DNA of 64,000 nucleotides from Modestobacter marinus (GTDB lineage: Bacteria > Actinomycetota > Actinomycetes > Mycobacteriales > Geodermatophilaceae). Location: the NCBI RefSeq assembly GCF_019799945.1, contig NZ_JABGCH010000009.1, positions 62,001 to 126,000 of the forward strand, in the 5' to 3' direction. Both the position numbers and the translations under genes were made by a program. The notes beneath the pieces were generated by a model. It was not told where the DNA came from, did not search any database, and was given only the letters and a program-made list of their open reading frames with translations. Position 1 is the stretch's first letter; every line of letters starts with the position of its first letter. Positions 1 through 8,474 of this stretch are shown here, piece by piece.

Positions 1-615
1 CACGGTGGCTACCCGCACACCACCGCCGACCCGGTGCTCGCCCTGTGCGCGGTGGTGCTCAGCCTGCAGCAGCTGGTCAGCCGCCGGGTCGACCCGACCG
101 TCGGCGCCGTCCTCACCATCGGGCAGCTCGACGGCGGTGCGTCGTTCAACGTGGTGCCGGACACGGCCCGGGCCCACGGCGGGCTGCGGGTCATGCGGGA
201 GGAGGACCGGCTCCTGCTCCTCGGGGCGCTCACCGACGTCGCCCGGCACACCGCCGCGGCGCACGGCTGCACGGCTGAGGTGCACAGCCAGTCGAACATG
301 CCGGTGCTGGCCAACGACGCCGAGCTGGCCCGCGGCGCGGCGCCGTGGCTCGCCCGCGCCGGGATGGTGGTGGACGACAGCTTCCGGTCCTTCGGCGCGG
401 ACGACTTCTCGCACTTCTGTGCCGAGCACCGCGGGCTGATGCTCTTCCTCGGCGTCGAGGGCGGCCCGGCCGGGCCCGACGGCCGGCGCCCCGGCCTGCA
501 CTCGCCGCGCTTCCTCCCCGGGGACGAGGTCGTCCGGCAGGTGGCCGAGGCGCTGCTGGCCGGGTACCTGGCCGGCGCCGAGCTGCTCGGACCCGTGGCG
601 TCCCCGCCGGGCTGA
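1..615 (+). CDS. M20-family metallopeptidase/amidohydrolase, 5'-truncated by window edge
   Basis: The open frame enters from the left edge, so only about 204 C-terminal residues are visible. They begin inside the M20 dimerisation (lid) domain with the typical HGGYPHTTADP segment, where members carry a His next to a Pro/His turn, and end with the catalytic-domain signature GADDFSHF plus GLHSPRFLP, matching the family's Asp/Glu-Asp-Phe and Leu-His-x-x-x-Phe metal-site region. Family members are zinc-dependent hydrolases that remove acyl or amino-acid groups (carboxypeptidase, deacetylase or amidohydrolase types). The substrate cannot be told from this half. The next gene starts 68 bp downstream from its own leaderless-type promoter, so the two are probably not one operon. 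Confidence 0.82.
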   Translation, partial: HGGYPHTTADPVLALCAVVLSLQQLVSRRVDPTVGAVLTIGQLDGGASFNVVPDTARAHGGLRVMREEDRLLLLGALTDVARHTAAAHGCTAEVHSQSNMPVLANDAELARGAAPWLARAGMVVDDSFRSFGADDFSHFCAEHRGLMLFLGVEGGPAGPDGRRPGLHSPRFLPGDEVVRQVAEALLAGYLAGAELLGPVASPPG

Positions 616-671
616 CGGGGCCGGTGTCCGCGACATGCCCGGCCCAGCCGGTCGCCGGCCGGCCCGCCGCC

Positions 672-677
672 TAGCCT
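672..677 (+). promoter_or_regulatory. -10 box for a leaderless transcript of the YibE/F gene
   Basis: TAGCCT lies 6 nt before the GTG at 684. In actinobacteria a TANNNT box at this distance puts the transcription start on the start codon itself. No Shine-Dalgarno sequence is present between the box and the GTG. Confidence 0.55.
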
Positions 678-683
678 GACCAG

Positions 684-2081
684 GTGCCGGCCCACACCCA
701 CAGTCCTGGACCCGACACCGACGTCCCGGTCGACCCGGCCGCGGTCGCCCGACGGAGGCGCGCGGTCCGGTTGATGCTGTACCTGCTGGTCCCCGTCGCG
801 CTGGCCACGGTGCTCGGCCTGGTCGCGCTGTGGCCGGCCGAGGAGCAGTCGGCCGCGCAGCAGGCCGCCGAGCAGTACTTCCCCCCGGGCCAGACCTACC
901 CGCAGGCGACGGTCGTCTCGCTGGAGACCTACGACTGCTCCCAGGACGCCGGGCGGCCCCGCGAGTGCGGCACCGCGGTCATGAACGTCAGCGAGGGCGC
1001 CAGCGCGGGGGACTTCGTGCAGATCGACCTGCCCGCCGAGGTCGTCTCGGCCGGCGTCGAGATCGGCGACGAGTTCGTGCTCACCCGCGACCAGGCACTG
1101 GACGGCGGCCAGCCCAGCTACGCCTTCCAGGACTTCGCCCGCGGCACGCCGATCGTGGTGCTCGCGCTGGCCTTCGCGCTCATCGTGGGTGCGGTGGCCC
1201 GGCTGCGCGGGCTGCGTGCGCTCGTGGGCCTGGGGTTCGCCTTCGCCGTCCTGCTGCAGTTCATGCTGCCGGCCCTGCTCGACGGTGGCTCGCCGATCTG
1301 GGTGAGCCTGACCGGCTCCTCGGCGATCATGTTCGTCGTCCTGTACCTGGCGCACGGCTTCTCCGCCCGGACGACCACCGCGCTGGTCGGCACCCTCTTC
1401 GGCCTGGCGCTCAGCGCCGCGCTGGGTGCGGTCGCCGTGGCGTGGGCCCGGCTGCTCGGGTTCAGCAACGAGGAGAGCATCCAGCTCCTGCAGTTCGACC
1501 CGACGCTGGACTTCTCCGGCCTGGTGCTGGCGGCGACGGTCGTCGCCGGGCTCGGCATCCTCAACGACGTCACGATCACCCAGGCCTCGTCGGTGTGGCA
1601 GCTGCACGAGGCGGCGCCGGGCCTCGGCTGGCGGGAGCTCTACCGCCGGGGGATGGCGATCGGCCGGGACCACATCGCCTCGACGGTCTACACGATCGTC
1701 TTCGCCTACGCCGGGGCGGCGCTGCCGCTGCTGCTGCTCTTCGAGCTCTACCAGCGGCCGTTCTGGGTCGTGCTGACCGGCGCGGAGGTGGGTGAGGAGG
1801 TGATCCGCACGCTCGTCGGCGGGATCGCGCTGGTCCTCGCCGTCCCGGTGACGACGCTGGTCGGGGCGCTGGTGGCGACGGCGGCGTCGGCCGCCGGTCC
1901 CGCACCGCAGCGGCCGGTGGAGCCCGCGCCGGTCCGCCGGCGACCGGCCGAGGCGTCGGCGACGGCGACGGCGGCCCGCCCGGATCCGGCCCCGGTGTCG
2001 CGCCCGGGCCCGGCGACGTCCGCCTGGCGGCACCCCAAGCTCGACCCGGACGGTTCCGCCGGTCCGCGGGGCCTGCGGTGA
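684..2081 (+). CDS. YibE/F family membrane protein
   Basis: 465 residues. One membrane helix sits at about residues 30-50, followed by a roughly 100-residue non-membrane region, then a run of hydrophobic helices from about residue 155 to 400 (for example a segment ending with LALAFALIVGAVARL, and an LLLLFELY helix). The C-terminal 60 residues are a Pro/Arg/Ala-rich cytoplasmic tail. This layout and the helix sequences match the YibE/F family (PF07907), integral membrane proteins common in Firmicutes and Actinobacteria, whose transport or other activity is not established. The GTG start is supported by the -10 box at 672-677. The stop overlaps the start of the next gene (GTGA), so translational coupling is likely. 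Confidence 0.85.
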   Translation: MPAHTHSPGPDTDVPVDPAAVARRRRAVRLMLYLLVPVALATVLGLVALWPAEEQSAAQQAAEQYFPPGQTYPQATVVSLETYDCSQDAGRPRECGTAVMNVSEGASAGDFVQIDLPAEVVSAGVEIGDEFVLTRDQALDGGQPSYAFQDFARGTPIVVLALAFALIVGAVARLRGLRALVGLGFAFAVLLQFMLPALLDGGSPIWVSLTGSSAIMFVVLYLAHGFSARTTTALVGTLFGLALSAALGAVAVAWARLLGFSNEESIQLLQFDPTLDFSGLVLAATVVAGLGILNDVTITQASSVWQLHEAAPGLGWRELYRRGMAIGRDHIASTVYTIVFAYAGAALPLLLLFELYQRPFWVVLTGAEVGEEVIRTLVGGIALVLAVPVTTLVGALVATAASAAGPAPQRPVEPAPVRRRPAEASATATAARPDPAPVSRPGPATSAWRHPKLDPDGSAGPRGLR

Positions 2082-2725
2082 GCGCTGCCGGGTCCACCCG
2101 GCCCGGAACCGGTGACCTGCTCGCCGCCGCCGTGGCCGCCCCGGGGTTCATGCCGCCGGACGAGGGGCGCGCCCTCTACGAGGCTGCCCGCGCCGTGCCG
2201 GTGGCCGGGCCGCTGCTCGAGGTGGGCAGCTGGCTGGGCAAGTCCGCGCTGTACCTGGCCGCCGCGGCGCGGGAGACCGGCCGGCAGGTCGTCACCGTCG
2301 ACCACCACCGCGGGTCCGAGGAGCACCAGCCCGGCTGGGAGTACCACGACCCGTCGCTGGTCGACCCGCTCGTCGGCCGCATCGACACCCTCCCCGGCTT
2401 CCGGCGGACCATCGTCGACGCCGGTGCCGAGGACGTGGTGATCGCCGTCGTCACCCGCTCGGAGGTGCTGGCGCCGCTGTGGTCGACGCCGCTGGCGCTG
2501 CTGTTCCTCGACGGCAGCCACACCGAGGAGTCGGCCCGGCGCGACGAGGACGCCTGGGTGGCGAAGCTGGCCGTCGGCGGCACGTTGGCCGTCCACGACG
2601 TCTTCCCGGACCCGGCCGACGGCGGGCAGGCGCCGTACGGGGTGTACCGGCGGGTCCTGGCCTCGGGTCGGTTCACCGAGCTGCCGGGCACCGGATCGCT
2701 GCGGTTGCTGCGCCGGACCCCCTGA
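2078..2725 (+). CDS. class I SAM-dependent methyltransferase (Methyltransf_24-like)
   Basis: 215 residues. The SAM-binding motif I is LLEVGSWLGKSALYLA (about residues 47-62), with an acidic motif II (VVTVDHHRG) and a motif with FLDGSHTEESARRDEDAW, typical of the small Rossmann-fold O-methyltransferase-like group with an Asp-Gly-Asp/Ser-His metal-site segment. The late VHDVFPDP stretch fits the same family. The substrate is unknown. The GTG start overlaps the TGA of the YibE/F gene by 4 nt. The glycosyltransferase operon lies close by on the opposite strand, and methyltransferases of this type often accompany sugar or lipid pathways, but nothing here proves a link. Confidence 0.8.
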   Translation: MSAAGSTRPGTGDLLAAAVAAPGFMPPDEGRALYEAARAVPVAGPLLEVGSWLGKSALYLAAAARETGRQVVTVDHHRGSEEHQPGWEYHDPSLVDPLVGRIDTLPGFRRTIVDAGAEDVVIAVVTRSEVLAPLWSTPLALLFLDGSHTEESARRDEDAWVAKLAVGGTLAVHDVFPDPADGGQAPYGVYRRVLASGRFTELPGTGSLRLLRRTP

Positions 2726-2756
2726 CCGGCGGCCGGTTGCGGAGGAGGATGGGCCC

Positions 2757-3101
2757 GTGACCGCAACGGAGGAGCTGGCCCGGGCGCGCGTGGAGACCCT
2801 CGCCCAGATCGACGCGCTCACCCGGGAGTTCGACGCGATGGTGGCGGCGTCGGAGTCCTCCAACGGCGACGACGAGCACGATCCCGAGGGCACCACGATC
2901 GCCTTCGAGCGGCAGCAGCTCGCCGCCCTGCTGGAGTCCGTCCACCGACGGCTCGCCGACGTCGACGCCGCACTCGCCCGCGCGGCAGCCGGCGACTACG
3001 GCCGGTGCGCCGAGTGCGGCCAGGAGATCGCCCCGGAGCGGCTGGCGGCCCGGCCGCAGGCGCGCACCTGCATCGCCTGCGCCACGGCGGCGGGCGCATG
3101 A
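2757..3101 (+). CDS. TraR/DksA-type zinc-finger protein
   Basis: 114 residues. The N-terminal two thirds is a charged helical region (about residues 5-80, likely a coiled-coil hairpin). The C-terminus carries a four-cysteine zinc finger, CAECG followed by CIACA about 18 residues later, with the family's PERLAARPQARTC spacer. DksA/TraR proteins bind the RNA polymerase secondary channel; actinobacterial members are often of uncertain function. GTG is preceded by GGAGGAGG at 2741-2748, a good ribosome site. The same bases end in GAGGAT 6 nt before GTG, so a leaderless start is also possible. The gene converges on the glycosyltransferase operon. Confidence 0.85.
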   Translation: MTATEELARARVETLAQIDALTREFDAMVAASESSNGDDEHDPEGTTIAFERQQLAALLESVHRRLADVDAALARAAAGDYGRCAECGQEIAPERLAARPQARTCIACATAAGA

Positions 3102-3114
3102 CCCGACGGCGGCG

Positions 3115-4050
3115 TCAGCTCACGTAGCGGCGGGCGGAGGACGTCCGCTGGGCGTCCTCGAGCGCGGCGAACCGGGCCTCGGCGTGCGGCGGCAGCACCC
3201 GGCGCTCGCGCAGCACCCAGGGCAGGCCGCGGACCGCCTGGACCAGTCCGCGGGCGGTGACCCGGTCGCGGGGCACGGTGCGCAGCAGGTCGACGGTGCG
3301 GCGCAGGGCGGGCCGGGCCGGGCGGCGCAGCCACGTCGTCCAGAGGGTGTTGCGGATGCCGTCGGCTCGCCGCTTGTGCGGGTCGCGCGCGGCGCTGGCC
3401 TGGTGGTGGACGGTCAGCTGGGGGAGGTAGCACAGCTCCCAGCCGGCGGCGGCCAGGTCACCGGCCATGAGCTCCTCCTCGCCGCCCAGCCACAGCCGCT
3501 CGGAGAAGCCGCCGACCTCCTCGAACGCCTCGCGGCGCAGCACGCTGGCGCCGGCGAGGAAGCTGCCCAGCGCCGGGCCGGGCAGCCACGGGGCGCCGAC
3601 GACGGGGGAGTCGCGCAGCTCGGCGACGATCGGGTCGTCGGTGCCGCCGGGCTCGACGAGGATGCGTGCGGTCACCACGGCCAGGCGGGGGTGCGCATCC
3701 AGGACGTCGGCGGCGGTGCGCAGCGAGCCCGGTTCCCACCAGGTGTCGTCGTCGCAGAAGGCCACGTACGGGGTGTCCAGCCGGGCGACGCCGACGTTGC
3801 GGCCCACGGCGCCGAGGTTCTCCGGGCTGGCGATCAGCTCGACCCAGGGGTGCTGCGCGCGGACGGCGTCGGCGGTGCCGTCGGCCGATCCGTTGTCGAC
3901 GACCACGACGTGCGGCTGCTCGGGGAGCGCACGGAGCCGGGAGAGGGCGAGCAGCAGCTCGTCCCGGCGGTCGTGGGTGATGACGACGACGGCGACCCGC
4001 AGGTCCGCTGCGGTTCCGGTCGGCACGCTCGCGCTCAGCTCGCTGGTCAC
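3115..4050 (-). CDS. family 2 glycosyltransferase (last gene of glycan operon)
   Basis: 311 residues from the GTG at 4050, which overlaps the stop of the preceding GT2 gene by 3 nt (GTGA). The open frame continues upstream of this start but has no family similarity there. The GT-A fold is clear: an N-terminal beta strand VAVVVITHDRR, nucleotide-binding VVDNGSADGT, and the metal-binding acidic triplet in AFCDDDTWWEPG at about residue 105. A GGFSERLWLGGEEELMAGDLA segment supplies the acceptor-side acidic residues. No membrane helix is seen. It probably adds a sugar to a lipid- or protein-linked acceptor made with its operon partners. It is a paralogue of the gene at 4047-4937, with which it shares overall layout. 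Confidence 0.85.
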   Translation of the reverse strand: MTSELSASVPTGTAADLRVAVVVITHDRRDELLLALSRLRALPEQPHVVVVDNGSADGTADAVRAQHPWVELIASPENLGAVGRNVGVARLDTPYVAFCDDDTWWEPGSLRTAADVLDAHPRLAVVTARILVEPGGTDDPIVAELRDSPVVGAPWLPGPALGSFLAGASVLRREAFEEVGGFSERLWLGGEEELMAGDLAAAGWELCYLPQLTVHHQASAARDPHKRRADGIRNTLWTTWLRRPARPALRRTVDLLRTVPRDRVTARGLVQAVRGLPWVLRERRVLPPHAEARFAALEDAQRTSSARRYVS

Positions 4051-4937
4051 TTCTGCAGCTCCCGGACGCCGGTCATCACGGAGGCAGGCAGCACCCGGCG
4101 GCGCCGCAGCGCGGCCGGCACCCGGGGCAGGGCACCGGCCAGCCCGCGCCGGCCGGGGCGGCCGGCGCCGAGGGCACGGACCAGCTGCCCGGCCAGGTCG
4201 CGTGCCGGGTAGCGCATCACGGCGGTCAGCAGCCGGCTGCGCCAGATGCCGGCCTGCCGGTCGGCGGGGGGCTCGCGCCGGACGGAGGGGTGGTGGTGCA
4301 CCGTGACCTCGTCGACGTAGGCCAGGCCCCAGCCGGCGGCGGCGAGGTCGAGGGCCAGCCGCTCCTCCTCGCCGGGGAAGCGGACCACCGGGTCGAAGCC
4401 GCCGGCCGTGGTGAAGGCGTCGGTGCGGACGAGCGCCGCGCAGGCGGCGAACCCGAGCAGGGAGGGGCCGGGCAGGTCCGGATCCGTACCCAGGGGGCTC
4501 TCCGCCATCTCGCTGCACATCGGGTCCACCTCCTCCTCCTCCCCGACCAGGACGCGGGCGGCGAGCAGGCCGAGGCGCGGATGGGCACGCATCACCTCGA
4601 CGGCGCGGGCGAGGTCCCCGGGCGCCCACCACGAGTCGTCGTCGGTGAAGGCGACGAACGGTGTGCCCGCGCGCTCGACGCCGAGGGTGCGGGCCAGCGC
4701 GCCGGCGTTGTGGTCCAGGGGGACGACGGTGACCTCGGGATGTGCCGCCCGCACCGCGTCGACGGTGCCGTCGGTGGAGCCGTTGTCGACGAGCACGACC
4801 GGCGCCTCGTGCCGCGGGAGGGATGCCAGCAGGTCGCCACGCCGGTTGCGGCTGGCGACCACGCACGTCACCGCCGACCGCGCACCGTCGAGCTCGGAGA
4901 ACACCTGGGGACCCTGCCCGCTGCCCGGGCGGGTCAA
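4047..4937 (-). CDS. family 2 glycosyltransferase
   Basis: 296 residues if translation starts at TTG 4937, which overlaps the upstream stop as TTGA. A GTG 11 codons later (VFSELDGARS) is a credible alternative. GT-A hallmarks: VTCVVASRNRRGDLLASL, VVLVDNGSTDGTVDAVRA, and the metal-binding AFTDDDSWWAPG near residue 100, followed by FPGEEERLALDLAAAGWGLAYV. The protein resembles the downstream GT2 over most of its length, suggesting an old duplication with each copy adding a different sugar or linkage. Cytoplasmic, no membrane helices. Part of the five-gene minus-strand operon 3115-8059. Confidence 0.83.
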   Translation of the reverse strand: MTRPGSGQGPQVFSELDGARSAVTCVVASRNRRGDLLASLPRHEAPVVLVDNGSTDGTVDAVRAAHPEVTVVPLDHNAGALARTLGVERAGTPFVAFTDDDSWWAPGDLARAVEVMRAHPRLGLLAARVLVGEEEEVDPMCSEMAESPLGTDPDLPGPSLLGFAACAALVRTDAFTTAGGFDPVVRFPGEEERLALDLAAAGWGLAYVDEVTVHHHPSVRREPPADRQAGIWRSRLLTAVMRYPARDLAGQLVRALGAGRPGRRGLAGALPRVPAALRRRRVLPASVMTGVRELQK

Positions 4938-6034
4938 CCCCGGGCCTTCCCCACATCCGAGCGGTCAGCCGCCACGGTGGGCGGCCGGCCGGAGGCCGGG
5001 TCGAGCCGGTCGAGGGCGCCCGGGTCGGCGAACAGCGTGGCGGCGGGTGAGGTGCCGGCGATCGCGTCGGCGGCGAGCACCACGGCGGCCGCGGTCCAGG
5101 TGGTGCGCTCCACCGGCCACCGGGCGTCGTCGGCGTAGACGAGTCCGGTCCAGTAGGAGCCGTCCTCCGAGCGCAGGTGCTGCGCGGCGGCGAGCTGCTC
5201 CACGGCCGCCGCGGTGCGTCCGACCGCGGCGAGGGCGAGGGCCAGCTCGCACGTCTCGGCACCGGTCACCCAGGGCCGGTCGGCGACGCAGCGGACGCCG
5301 AGGCCGGGGACGACGAAGGTGTCCCAGCCCGCGCCGAGGCGCTCGTCGGCCGCCGGGCCGGGGAGCGCGCCGGCCAGCACCGGGTAGTACCAGTCCATCG
5401 ACCAGCGGGACCGGTCGGCGAAGGCGTCCGGGCGGGTCCGCAGGGCGGCCCCGAGGTCGGTGACCGCGAGGTCCCAGTCCGGCTGCGGGTCGTCGACCAG
5501 CGCGGCGAGCGCGATCCCGCACCGCAGCGACTGGTACAGGCTGGCGTTCCCGGTGAGCAGGGCGGTGTCGTCGGCGGTCCCGTCCGGGCGCAGCGCCCAG
5601 CCGACCGCGCCGGTCGGCAGCTGCATGGCCGTGACCAGGTCCAGGGCGCGGCGCACCGCGGGCCACAGCCGGTCGGCGAGGCCGTCGTCGGCGGTGCACA
5701 GCCAGGAGTGCCAGACGCCGACCGCAAGGTAGCCGGCGTGGTTGCTCTCCGCGGCGGGCGCCACGACCCAGCCGTCCCGGTACTCCGACGCCCAGGACCC
5801 GTCCGGCCGCTGGCGGCGTGCCAGCCACTCGTAGGCGGCCAGCGCGCGGTCGTGCTCGCCGCCCACGTCCAGCGCCATGGCCGCCTCGACCATGTCCCAG
5901 GCGTCGAGCTGCCCGCCACGGAACCACGGGATCGCCCCGTCGGCGGACTGCTCGGCGGCGATGGCGGCGACCGTCTGCCGCAGCTGCCCGGCGCTGAGCA
6001 CGCCACTCACCTCGGGCAGGGGGTGGTCAGGCAC
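4934..6034 (-). CDS. alpha/alpha-toroid protein annotated in actinobacteria as 'prenyltransferase'
   Basis: 366 residues. Repeated Trp/Gly/Asp-rich helical hairpins (DGAIPWFRGGQLDAWDMVEA, then RPDGSWASEYRDGW, TGAVGWALRPDG, EDGSYWTGLVY) are the pattern of six-hairpin alpha/alpha barrels shared by terpenoid cyclases, protein prenyltransferase beta subunits and several glycoside hydrolases. Relatives are routinely labelled prenyltransferase or squalene-cyclase-like. I see no DxDD or DCTAE cyclase motif and no CaaX-transferase zinc triad, so the label is doubtful; a carbohydrate-active role would suit its glycosyltransferase neighbours equally. GTG start at 6034 overlaps the upstream methyltransferase stop by 8 nt. 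Confidence 0.7.
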   Translation of the reverse strand: MPDHPLPEVSGVLSAGQLRQTVAAIAAEQSADGAIPWFRGGQLDAWDMVEAAMALDVGGEHDRALAAYEWLARRQRPDGSWASEYRDGWVVAPAAESNHAGYLAVGVWHSWLCTADDGLADRLWPAVRRALDLVTAMQLPTGAVGWALRPDGTADDTALLTGNASLYQSLRCGIALAALVDDPQPDWDLAVTDLGAALRTRPDAFADRSRWSMDWYYPVLAGALPGPAADERLGAGWDTFVVPGLGVRCVADRPWVTGAETCELALALAAVGRTAAAVEQLAAAQHLRSEDGSYWTGLVYADDARWPVERTTWTAAAVVLAADAIAGTSPAATLFADPGALDRLDPASGRPPTVAADRSDVGKARG

Positions 6035-6803
6035 AGGCCAGCCCCGTCGCCCCGTCCGCCACCCGGTCCGCTCCGGCGGCGAGTCCGGTCCGGGCGGCGG
6101 GCTTGGTGGCGTAGATGACGAGGCTCTTGCCGAGGACCGGGTCGAGCACCCGCTCCGCCGTGCGGGTCAGCCACGGGCGGTGGGTCAGGTCCCACACCAG
6201 GAGCCGGTGGTAGGCCCGGGTCAGCCGGGTCTCCCGGTCCATCCCGACCGCGCACTTCAGCCACCAGTAGGGGGCGTGCAACGCGTGGGCGTGGTGGGTG
6301 CCGGTGGGCTGCAGCCCGACCCCGGCCAGCCGCTCCCACAGCTGGTCGCCGCGGTAGATCCGGATGTGCCCGCCCTCGTTGGCGTGGTAAGCGTCCGAGA
6401 GCGCCCAGCACACCCGTTCCGGGCCGTACCGGGGCACGGTCACGGCCACCCGGCCGCCGGGCTTGAGCACCCGGGCGATCTCGGCCAGCGCGGAGCGGTC
6501 GTCCGGGATGTGCTCGAGCACCTCGGAGGCGATCACCCGGTCGACGCTGCCGTCGGGCACCGGCAGTGCCCGCAGGTCCGCCCGAGCCGCTCCGGCCGCC
6601 GCCCCGGCCGGGGCCTCGCCGGCCGCCGCGATGGCGCCCAGCCACTCGCGGGTGGTCGCCACCTCCTGCGTCCCCCAGTCGACGGCCAGGACCGTGGCCC
6701 CGCGGCGGTAGGCCTCGAACGCGTGCCGGCCCTCTCCGCACCCGAGGTCGAGCACCGTCATGCCCGGCCGCACGTCGAGCAGGTCGTAGTCGACGGTCAG
6801 CAC
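6027..6803 (-). CDS. class I SAM-dependent methyltransferase of glycan operon
   Basis: 258 residues from GTG 6803, overlapping the stop of the GT4 gene by 7 nt. Methyltransf_11 layout: motif I TVLDLGCGEGRHAFEA (about residues 16-31), motif II VLAVDWG, motif IV/V SVDRVIASEVLEHIPDD, then ALAEIARVLKPGGRVAVTVP. The C-terminal 110 residues (GGHIRIYRGDQLWERLAG, then YWWLKCAVGM) form the substrate part. It probably methylates a sugar or lipid made in this pathway; the acceptor is not deducible. The frame is open for a long way upstream, but that portion is antisense to the real GT4 gene. Confidence 0.82.
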   Translation of the reverse strand: MLTVDYDLLDVRPGMTVLDLGCGEGRHAFEAYRRGATVLAVDWGTQEVATTREWLGAIAAAGEAPAGAAAGAARADLRALPVPDGSVDRVIASEVLEHIPDDRSALAEIARVLKPGGRVAVTVPRYGPERVCWALSDAYHANEGGHIRIYRGDQLWERLAGVGLQPTGTHHAHALHAPYWWLKCAVGMDRETRLTRAYHRLLVWDLTHRPWLTRTAERVLDPVLGKSLVIYATKPAARTGLAAGADRVADGATGLACA

Positions 6804-8059
6804 GGGCCGTCCCCGGCCGTCGACCGGCGGTCGAGGACCTCGCCGTACCATTCCGCGGTGCGCTCGGCGGTGCGCCGCCAGGTGTAGGCGCCCAGCACCC
6901 GCGCCCGGCCGGCGCGGCCCAGCTGGTCCTGCAGGGACGGGTGGTCGATCACCAACTGCAGCGCGGCGGCCAGCCGGTCGACGTCCCCGGCCGGCACCTG
7001 CACCCCGGCGTGCGAGCCGACCACCTCCGGCAGCGCGCCGGCGTCCGTGGTCACCAGCGGCGTGCCGCACGCCATCGCCTCGACCGCGGGCAGCGAGAAG
7101 CCCTCGTACAGGGACGGGATCGCCACCACCGTCGCCGTCTGGAGGTGGCGGACCAGCTCCTCCTGCGGCACCGGCCCGGTGAACCGGACGGCGCCGCGGA
7201 GCCCCAGCCGGTCCAGGGCGGTGTCCGCCGGGCCACCCGGGCGCGCCGCGCCGATCACGGTCAGCACCGCCTCCCGTTCCGTGCGCAGCTTCGCCAGCGC
7301 CTCCAGCAGCGGGAGCAGTCCCTTGAGCGGGACGTCGGCGCTGGTGGTCACCACGATGCGCGCCGCCTCCCGTGCGGCGCGTGAGGCCGGCGGCCGGAAG
7401 ACGTCGGGGTCGATGCCGACCGGGATGACCTCCACCGCCGAGGCGGGGACGCCCATGTGCGCGGTGATGTCCCGCCGCGAGCTCTCCGACACGGTGGTCA
7501 GTCCGTCCAACCGGGAGGCGACCCGGGCCTGCATGCGGGTGAACGCGTACCAGCGGCGGAGGGTGAGCCGGCGGCGCAGGGACGGCGCGGCCGCGAGCTC
7601 CAGGTCCCGGTCGATGGCCACCGGGTGGTGGACGGTGGCGACCGTGGGCAGGCTGCGGCGCACCCGGAGCAGGCCGTAGCCCAGTGACTGGTTGTCGTGG
7701 ACCAGGTCGAAGTCGCCCGCGCGGGAGCCCAGCAGCCGAGCGGCCCGCAGCGTGAAGGTCAGCGGCTCGGGGAAGCCGGCGGTGCACATCGTCGCCCACT
7801 CGGCCAGGTCGACGAGGTCGCGGAACTCGCCGGGCCGCGGCGTCCGGAACGGGTCGGGCTCGCGGTAGAGGTCGAGGCTGGGCACCCGGGTCAGCGGGAT
7901 GCCGGCGGCCAGCTCCGGGTAGGGCTGGCCGCTCAGGACCTCCACGCGGTGCCCGAGTTCGCGCAGCTCGCGGGAGAGGGCGCGGACGTAGACGCCCTGG
8001 CCGCCGCTGTGCGGCTTGCTGCGGTAGGACAGCAGTGCCACCCGCAGCGACCGTCCCAT
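6797..8059 (-). CDS. family 4 glycosyltransferase (GT-B), first gene of glycan operon
   Basis: 420 residues. N-terminal Rossmann domain with the acceptor-site glycine motif SGGQGVYVRALSRELRELG (about residues 19-37) and C-terminal domain with the EX7E retaining motif in SLYEGFSLPAVEAMACGTP (about residues 315-333), preceded by FTGPVPQEELVRHL. These are the marks of retaining GT4 enzymes such as mannosyl- and glucosyltransferases using nucleotide sugars. ATG at 8059 has a TAGAGT box 6 nt before it, so the operon probably starts with a leaderless mRNA here. All four downstream starts overlap the preceding stop, which points to one transcriptional and translational unit. Confidence 0.88.
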   Translation of the reverse strand: MGRSLRVALLSYRSKPHSGGQGVYVRALSRELRELGHRVEVLSGQPYPELAAGIPLTRVPSLDLYREPDPFRTPRPGEFRDLVDLAEWATMCTAGFPEPLTFTLRAARLLGSRAGDFDLVHDNQSLGYGLLRVRRSLPTVATVHHPVAIDRDLELAAAPSLRRRLTLRRWYAFTRMQARVASRLDGLTTVSESSRRDITAHMGVPASAVEVIPVGIDPDVFRPPASRAAREAARIVVTTSADVPLKGLLPLLEALAKLRTEREAVLTVIGAARPGGPADTALDRLGLRGAVRFTGPVPQEELVRHLQTATVVAIPSLYEGFSLPAVEAMACGTPLVTTDAGALPEVVGSHAGVQVPAGDVDRLAAALQLVIDHPSLQDQLGRAGRARVLGAYTWRRTAERTAEWYGEVLDRRSTAGDGPC

Positions 8060-8065
8060 GCCCGG

Positions 8066-8071
8066 ACTCTA
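8066..8071 (-). promoter_or_regulatory. -10 box of the glycan operon (leaderless)
   Basis: On the minus strand TAGAGT stands 6 nt before the ATG at 8059 with no ribosome-binding site between, the actinobacterial leaderless arrangement. Confidence 0.5.
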
Positions 8072-8168
8072 ACGAGGCGGGGTGCGGCCTCCGTGGCACG
8101 GCTGCTCGTCCCCGGTCCACCGCCTCCTCGGGTCGCGTCCGCCACCGGCCGCCTGGCAGGGTGCGGGC

Positions 8169-8462
8169 ATGCTGCGACACGTCGTGCTCTTCACCTGGTC
8201 CCCGGACACCGACGCCGACACCCGTGCGGCCGCCATCGCGGCCCTGCGGAAGCTGCCGGAGGAGGTGGGCGGCATGACCGCGTTCGCCGTCGGGCCCGAC
8301 GCGGGCCTGGTGGACGGCAACGCGCACGCCGCGCTGGTGGCCGAGTTCCCGGATGCCGACGCCTTCCGCCGGTACGCCACCCACCCCCGGCACCTCGAGG
8401 TCATCGCCGAGCACGTCAAGCCGAACCTGGCGAGCCGGTCGGCGGTCCAGTACGAGGTCTGA
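8169..8462 (+). CDS. Dabb (stress-responsive A/B barrel) domain protein
   Basis: 97 residues, one Dabb domain: the start LRHVVLFTWSPDTD, a central GGMTAFAVGPDAGLVDGN and the late FRRYATHPRHLEVIAEHVKP are diagnostic of this dimeric alpha+beta barrel family. Members are small dimeric cytoplasmic proteins of mostly unknown role, some catalytic in polyketide cyclisation. The ATG has a CAGGGT box 6 nt upstream (8157-8162), suggesting leaderless transcription. Divergent from the glycan operon with a gap of about 110 bp. Confidence 0.85.
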   Translation: MLRHVVLFTWSPDTDADTRAAAIAALRKLPEEVGGMTAFAVGPDAGLVDGNAHAALVAEFPDADAFRRYATHPRHLEVIAEHVKPNLASRSAVQYEV

Positions 8463-8474
8463 CCGTCGCTTGAG

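Noticed and set aside
9-2033. 674-codon open frame on the minus strand
   Set aside because: Its product is Arg/Gly/Asp-rich low complexity and is antisense to the YibE/F and M20 genes; such shadows are universal in DNA this GC-rich.
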